NCBI GenBank assembly: GCA_948567375.1 | Contig: OX419757.1 | Location: 66,464,001 to 66,528,000 of the forward strand | DNA length: 64,000 nt | DNA from: Lunularia cruciata | Taxonomy: Eukaryota; Streptophyta; Marchantiopsida; Lunulariales; Lunulariaceae | Reading direction: 5' to 3' | Shown here: one piece after another, positions 59,011 to 64,000 of the stretch | Layout of the letters: each line of letters starts with the position of its first letter | Numbering within the stretch: the first letter of the stretch is position 1 | Notes under the pieces: generated by a model | The model's database searches: none | Told to the model about the DNA's origin: nothing | The model's input: the letters and a program-made list of their open reading frames with translations, nothing else | Translations under genes and position numbers: made by a program

Positions 59011-61560
59011 TGCCTTTAGAGATCCCAAGTCTTCAAGCTCAATTTTGTGCATTGTAGGTAGGTTGGTTAATTTGAGGTTATGAGCTCTATAGAGTGATTG
59101 ATGCTTGTACAACTGACTATCCTCTTATAGTTGCTTAAATGTTACATCAATTTTAGATGAAGATCAATCAGCTATCATGTCATATTGGGTAACTCCCAAA
59201 AGGGTGCTAGCTCTCCTTTTCTTTCTTTCCTTTTCAGCCTCTTTGATGCAATTTGTTTTAGCCAAACCCTTTTGGTGTGGTGCCAAGTTCATCATTTAGC
59301 TTTTTCTACCTCAATGGCTACATGCAATAGGACAACTCCAAATGTTGTCTTTTCCATTGGTATGGAAAGTGTGGCATCCTTCTCCTTCTTGTTGAGTTCT
59401 TCCTCCAAGGGCTATTGAACTTCATCTTGGATGTCTGTGGGAAAATCTGAAGTAGCACTCAAGAGGAAAGATATCCAAAGGAATGATGTTTGGTTTGGTT
59501 GAGTTATTCACTTGAGAAGTAAGCTTGATGTTAGGATGTTCTACATCATTGACTTTAGATTTTGTCTTTTTGAGTAATCATATTTTGGGCATAGAAAACT
59601 CTTCTTGAGGGCAAAACTCTTCTTTGTTTGGTTTAGAAGAGTTGGAGGACTCTAGGAAGAGAGACTGCTTATTTTCTTCCAATTGGACCAAGTCTTTATG
59701 CAATTAACCTCCAAATTGGGCCATTCTTCCTCCTCTAATATGGATAAATCACCGTGTTCTTCTATGCTCACAAAGTGAACATTAGCATCTATCTTAGTTT
59801 TCCATAGGATAGAAACACACCTAACCAATGATTTGGGAACAAGTGATTGAGAATAGGTTGTTTGTGTTTGTCCCAGAGCTTTCTAGTTTCCATACACTAG
59901 TGCATAAAGATATGGCTTCTTTTTTTATGGACTATTTGACACCCAATTCCTAGTTCCTCCATAGTTGTAACATGTCCCATCATTAGGTCATGGCAGAATT
60001 CTATTTTTGTGGCTCAAGAGGGTTGCAATCAAGTGGCACATAGTGAGGGATGGTGAACAATGGTCATGGGGCTGTTTAGTAGGTACTTCTTGAATAGCAA
60101 AGACTTCTTCCTCTTCCTCCTCTGCATAATATCCTTGCTTCTCCTATTCAGGCACCCATTCCACTTGATATACCAAGGAAGAAGGACAATTGGAGAAACA
60201 TTACATGTTGGCATGTCTTGGCTTTTTGCAAATAGTGCACTAGATGTCAAATTGGATGTATGATGGATATTTTCTTCTCTCTCTCTCTCTCTCTCCTACC
60301 ATCTAGAACTTGAAATCAGCAAAGCCCTTAATGAGCTTTTACAACTTTGTCCCTAGCTGCACCAAAATTCTCAGAGGGACTTCCGCTTTGGGTTTTAACT
60401 GCTCTTCTTGTCCTTCATATGTATCTTCTCATCTTCTAAAGAGGATGTCTCAAAAGAATATGTTGTACTAGATGTCTCCAAAGAAGAACAAGGTGGTCAT
60501 TGGGGGACCTTCTTGCTTTGGCTTCTTCAAGGTTCGGTTTGGTGGTGCTTTCCTCAAGGAGTGGATTTGGGTAGACTCGTACATTAACATTAACTTGAGT
60601 ACTTGGCCTAGTTTATCATGATCTAGTTACTTGGCCAAAGACTCAAAGTTTGGCAGGAATTCCACCCAAGAACCAAGCCACTACTTGAGCATCTAAGTAT
60701 CTTAAGGTATTCACATGAATAAGTATTTGGCTCAAAAGACTTTGGAACCTATCTTTTGGAGTATTAACTTCTCATTCTACTTCCTCACTAGATTATTGAG
60801 GGTGGCAAAAACATTGTGGCAAACACATAGTCTAGTTCTTTGAATTTTTCCAAGAATTGGTGCTTTAGTACTGACCACTCCTCCATGTTGGTAGGATCTT
60901 GTCTAATATGAGTGTACTAGTTTTGGGCCTTCTTTCTCAACAAACTTGGAAAATTTGCAGTTTATCTTCATTGGCATCTTCCTTATTTGCTACCATGATG
61001 GTCTCAAATTCCTTGATAAAGGGATCTGGGTCTCTGTCTCTCCCTTTGAAATTTTAGTAACTTAGTTGGGTGAATAGAGCATGATCCACCATTTAGCTAG
61101 GACAAAATGTTGGACTAGGATGAGTACAACTCTCTTAGGCAAATAGCATATCAAGTCCCAATGCAAGAACAAACAAGGGAACTCTTCTTTGGGGTCCAAC
61201 TAGGCACATGTTGTGCTAGTGTGGTGTCTCTCTACCCCATCCAAATTATTTAGTATAAGTCAAACTTCTAATTAATTATTGGACTTAGGTCTTCAATGAT
61301 ATGTTGGCATGGGATCCACCATGGTGTCTCTCTTGTGGTATGCACTCCAAGTCAAATATCACTCTATGGGTAGTTTGTAAAGTCTCCTCTCCTTCTTTGT
61401 AGTCCCTTATCTTCTTTGAACGGAATAGGACTCTCTAATGGGCCTTCAATTTGGTGGCACAACCAAAGGAAACAATTATTATTGGTGATGGTAGAGACAA
61501 GGGCCTAATACCACTTTTGCACTGCTACAAAGTAGATATTGGTGGGTCAGTTTGGTTCCA
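59010..61560 (-). pseudogene. gag region of G3
   Basis: A recognisable capsid stretch lies at 60940-60830 on the minus strand (MEEWSVLKHQFLEKFKELD, like the retrotransposon gag motif W..L...F...F). The rest is broken by stops in every frame. A (TC)n run at 60273-60297 falls inside. A primer-site-like TGGCACCAATGCC lies near 61742-61754, just inside the 5' LTR. Confidence 0.55.
60273..60297. repeat. (TC)n microsatellite
   Basis: About eleven uninterrupted TC units. Confidence 0.95.
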
Positions 61561-61772
61561 CTACAATTTTTCTCTCAAGATCATGAGGAAGTTTGTGATA
61601 TATTCTTCCTTTTTCTGATCTTTTTGATTTCTTTGATAAGCTCACTTATCATAAGGCATCCAAATATCAATTGGTATTGAATTCTCCAATAATAATCATC
61701 ACTTTCTCAAGCTTCACCTTTAGCCACTTTGAGTAGTGTATCTTGGCATTGGTGCCAGAAAGTACAAATACA

Positions 61773-62800
61773 ACCCAATGTTGATGTTTTGATAGTACAA
61801 CAATAAGAACAAGTTGATCTCAAGCGGATACGGAAACGGAAATGACTAAGAGTGAAGCAAACGTGTCACAAGTTGTAATTTTTATTTTTTTTGTTGTTTC
61901 CACTTTTGGGCAGAAACCAACACAAGATGAGGGTAAAGGTACCTACTATGGCACTTTACAAAACCTGAAAAAGAATCTAAATCACTCTCAAAACTAGTTG
62001 TAACCAAAGTTACCCAAAATATGATAGTGCACTTTGCCTCAAAGGTCACTTCGCCTTGGAGCCACCAACCTTGATAGCATGTTCTATTGTTCATCAAAGG
62101 CACACAACCAAAGGGGCTTGATTTGCAAGCAAATGTCCTTGAGCCTCAATTCCATCTTACTAATGGCACTTAAGACTAATCAAATCCATCATCGGGCCAC
62201 TCCATACATTCATACTCCAATTGCTAACCCTTCTTCTTGGAATCAACAATTTCAATCCTTCAACAAGATTCATACCTCTAAATTGCAAGAACACTTGAAG
62301 CCAAACACTAGGTGAATATAGATTGATCAGATTGGACTTTGACTTGATACAAAGTTGTATTGGCAAAATTTGACTTGCTTATTATTGGGACAAAGCCTTA
62401 TGTACAGTTTCTTATTGCTACACAATTTTGCCCCAAAGGATTTTTGATGGCTAGGCAGGTTCCTCACCAAACGTAACTACTCCGCCACCATCAATTACAA
62501 TCTTAATGTCTCTCTTATCTTAATTTTAACTACTTAATTTAAAACCATGGAGGAAGGTGTCAATCCTTCTCTAGTGCATGCACTGAAATAATTAAATTTT
62601 TATCTAAGCTACTACACAAAAGGGTTCCTTGGTCCAAAACTTGGTTGAATAACATTTGGCCTAAAGATTCCTAACTTACAAATTTACAAAGAACTACTAC
62701 TTCCAAGAAGATGGGTTGAGAGTTCTAGCAAGTAACTAATACAATGTTTATGTACAATGGCTAAAAATTAAAAGGAAGTGAACTAATCTAAACAATGACA
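61773..62800 (-). repeat. 5' LTR region of G3 (family beta)
   Basis: Matches 54462-55500 in the same orientation. Its lower end at about 61773 (CAACCCAATGTTGATG) abuts the gag leader of G3. On its upper side lies another coiled-coil ORF in the same orientation, which is the order expected at the 3' end of a further element. Confidence 0.7.
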
Positions 62801-62819
62801 TCTTCCATTACTTTGGTTG

Positions 62820-64000
62820 TCTTTGGCACTTCCTCCACTTGGGACAAACTCCATCTTTGCAATTATCAAAGTGCTTCCTCCTTTTGTTGCAACTTCCTTC
62901 TCCTTGGAGTTGCTAAAGAACCTCCTCCTTATGCTCTCATTATTTATTGATTTTTAGTAGATAGGAGTTGTGTACCTTGCTGAACTTCCTACTGGTGTGG
63001 CTTTGGAGCCAAAGGGCAAGCTAGTCCATCTTTCCTTCATTTTGTGTCTTTCCTTCAAGCTTCTTGACTTGGAGCTTGAATTTGTGTATCTTTGTCTTGG
63101 TAGCTCTCCCTTTGGTTTCTTCTAGGAGCAGCTCCAAAAAATGGTTCTGAACTCTTTCCACTTGCTAAACTTCTCCTCAATCTGCAGGCACTTTATCCAA
63201 GATTCTTCCTATGGCTTTTGGTGCACTCACTCAAGTTTGGCCCCTTTCTCCAAGTCTGAAGCTAAGTCCTTTGCTTGGGCTTTGAGCTATAAGGCTACCT
63301 CCTTTCTATACTCCAACATCTATAGATCCAAGGTTGCATCCCTTACCTTGGTGTCATTTAGCTCTTGACACTTCCTCATCTCAAGCTTGGAGTTGGTCCT
63401 TGTAGTTCAACTCCTTCTCCTTCATCTCCATTCTTAATTGGCCCAACTCCAATTGTGTTTGGCCCAAATCCTTCTCTCGGATAATTTCTTCTTCTTCTCC
63501 TTGAACACTTCTTTCACCAAGGCGTTCACCATCTTTGTCTCCTCCTTGTAACAAGCTCAAGTTTGGGCAGCTTCTCCCTTGAATTTACCTTCTTGTGCCT
63601 TCTTTGCATAGATCTTTGTGTGCATTCTCCATGCCAAGGTTGTGTAATCCACAATCTCCAAGCACTCATGCTAGTATTGTGGTAGCAAAAGGTCAATCAT
63701 GGTAGTTGTAGAATTGCCCTTGCCAAATGAATAACAAATTGAGCTCCCTTTGAAACTCAACTTGTGGTGGTTCAACTCAATCCTTCTTCCTTCTTCCTTA
63801 AGTTGGGGTAGAGACTTTGACTTCTTCTACATTCTACATCAAGCTTCCTTCCACCTCAACATTGATCTCTTCTTTTAATTTGGCCTATTGCTGGTCTATT
63901 GGCTGAATGTCTTCTTGTCCTTCTCTGACTGGCAACTCTTCTTGAATGAGGATGGGGATTGAGGAGTGGAACTGGGGACTTCAAATTATGTTGATTAATC
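62820..64000 (-). pseudogene. coiled-coil ORF of a neighbouring beta-family element, cut by window end
   Basis: Minus-strand frames joined by a few shifts: LLLPQY, VDYTTLAWRMHTKIYAKKA (63720-63600), LVKEVFKEKKKKLSERR (63530-63480), LELGQLRMEMKEKELNYKDQ (63450-63390), and TKTKIHKFKLQVKKLEGKTQ (63100-63040). Strong heptad character, no catalytic motif. Same family as 55500-57660 and probably 4190-5133. It lies immediately upstream of a beta LTR. Confidence 0.6.

Noticed and set aside
1-64000. CRISPR arrays, bacterial operons, rRNA or tRNA genes
   Set aside because: No regularly spaced direct repeats with unique spacers, no ribosome-binding-site-led gene clusters and no cloverleaf or rRNA core sequence were seen. 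The tRNA-like phrases are retroelement primer-binding sites.

Overview
This window is plant nuclear DNA made mostly of dead LTR retrotransposons: Ty3/gypsy with chromodomain, Ty3/gypsy without chromodomain, and Ty1/copia. Almost every retroelement reading frame carries stops and frameshifts. Many stops look like CGA or TGG turned into TGA, as expected from long-term cytosine deamination. A 102-base piece at 15378-15479 (minus) reads as an internal part of plastid ChlB, the light-independent protochlorophyllide reductase subunit. chlB is missing from flowering-plant plastid genomes, so the host is probably a non-flowering land plant (bryophyte, fern, lycophyte or gymnosperm). I cannot narrow it further. 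No bacterial operons, rRNA, tRNA or CRISPR arrays are visible.

Layout: 1-4148, 3' part of a chromovirus (RT, RNase H, integrase, chromodomain, complete 3' LTR), plus strand. 4190-5133, decayed coiled-coil ORF, minus. 6215-9990, first copy (P1, minus) of a repeated low-copy unit that carries an unrecognised gene. 11484-15800, Ty1/copia remnant, minus, with LTR pieces of two families and the plastid insertion. 15800-21900, AT-rich spacer with small candidate exons near 17.6-18.7 kb. 22380-25740, second unit (P2, plus), the only copy with an unbroken gene. 25739-26056, leucine-rich-repeat-like fragment. 28-30.3 and 35.3-38.0 kb, a rearranged repeat pair around a second Ty1/copia element (30287-34920, minus). 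38805-43060, second chromovirus of the same family as the first, minus. 43074-45460, coiled-coil ORF followed by an LTR, plus. 49307-49550, perfect tandem duplication. 49820-51960, third unit (P3, minus). 54462-64000, non-chromodomain gypsy element, minus, with gag, protease, a collapsed RT/RNase H, a 3' coiled-coil ORF and LTRs.

The likely host gene is the family carried by P1, P2 and P3. Each unit has a conserved splice-acceptor-like site and short upstream frame, then a main frame of about 250-295 codons holding a conserved His (HDF) and a conserved Asn-Cys (NCWDYA). That order fits a circularly permuted papain-like (LRAT/PPPDE-type) fold, which is an inference. P2 keeps both residues and an open frame. 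P1 has lost both residues while staying mostly open. P3 keeps both but is frameshifted.

The other notable signal is regulatory. The chromovirus LTR has a dense cluster of GAAnnTTC/TTCnnGAA sites just upstream of its TATA box, kept in both copies in the window. That is the arrangement of heat-shock elements.
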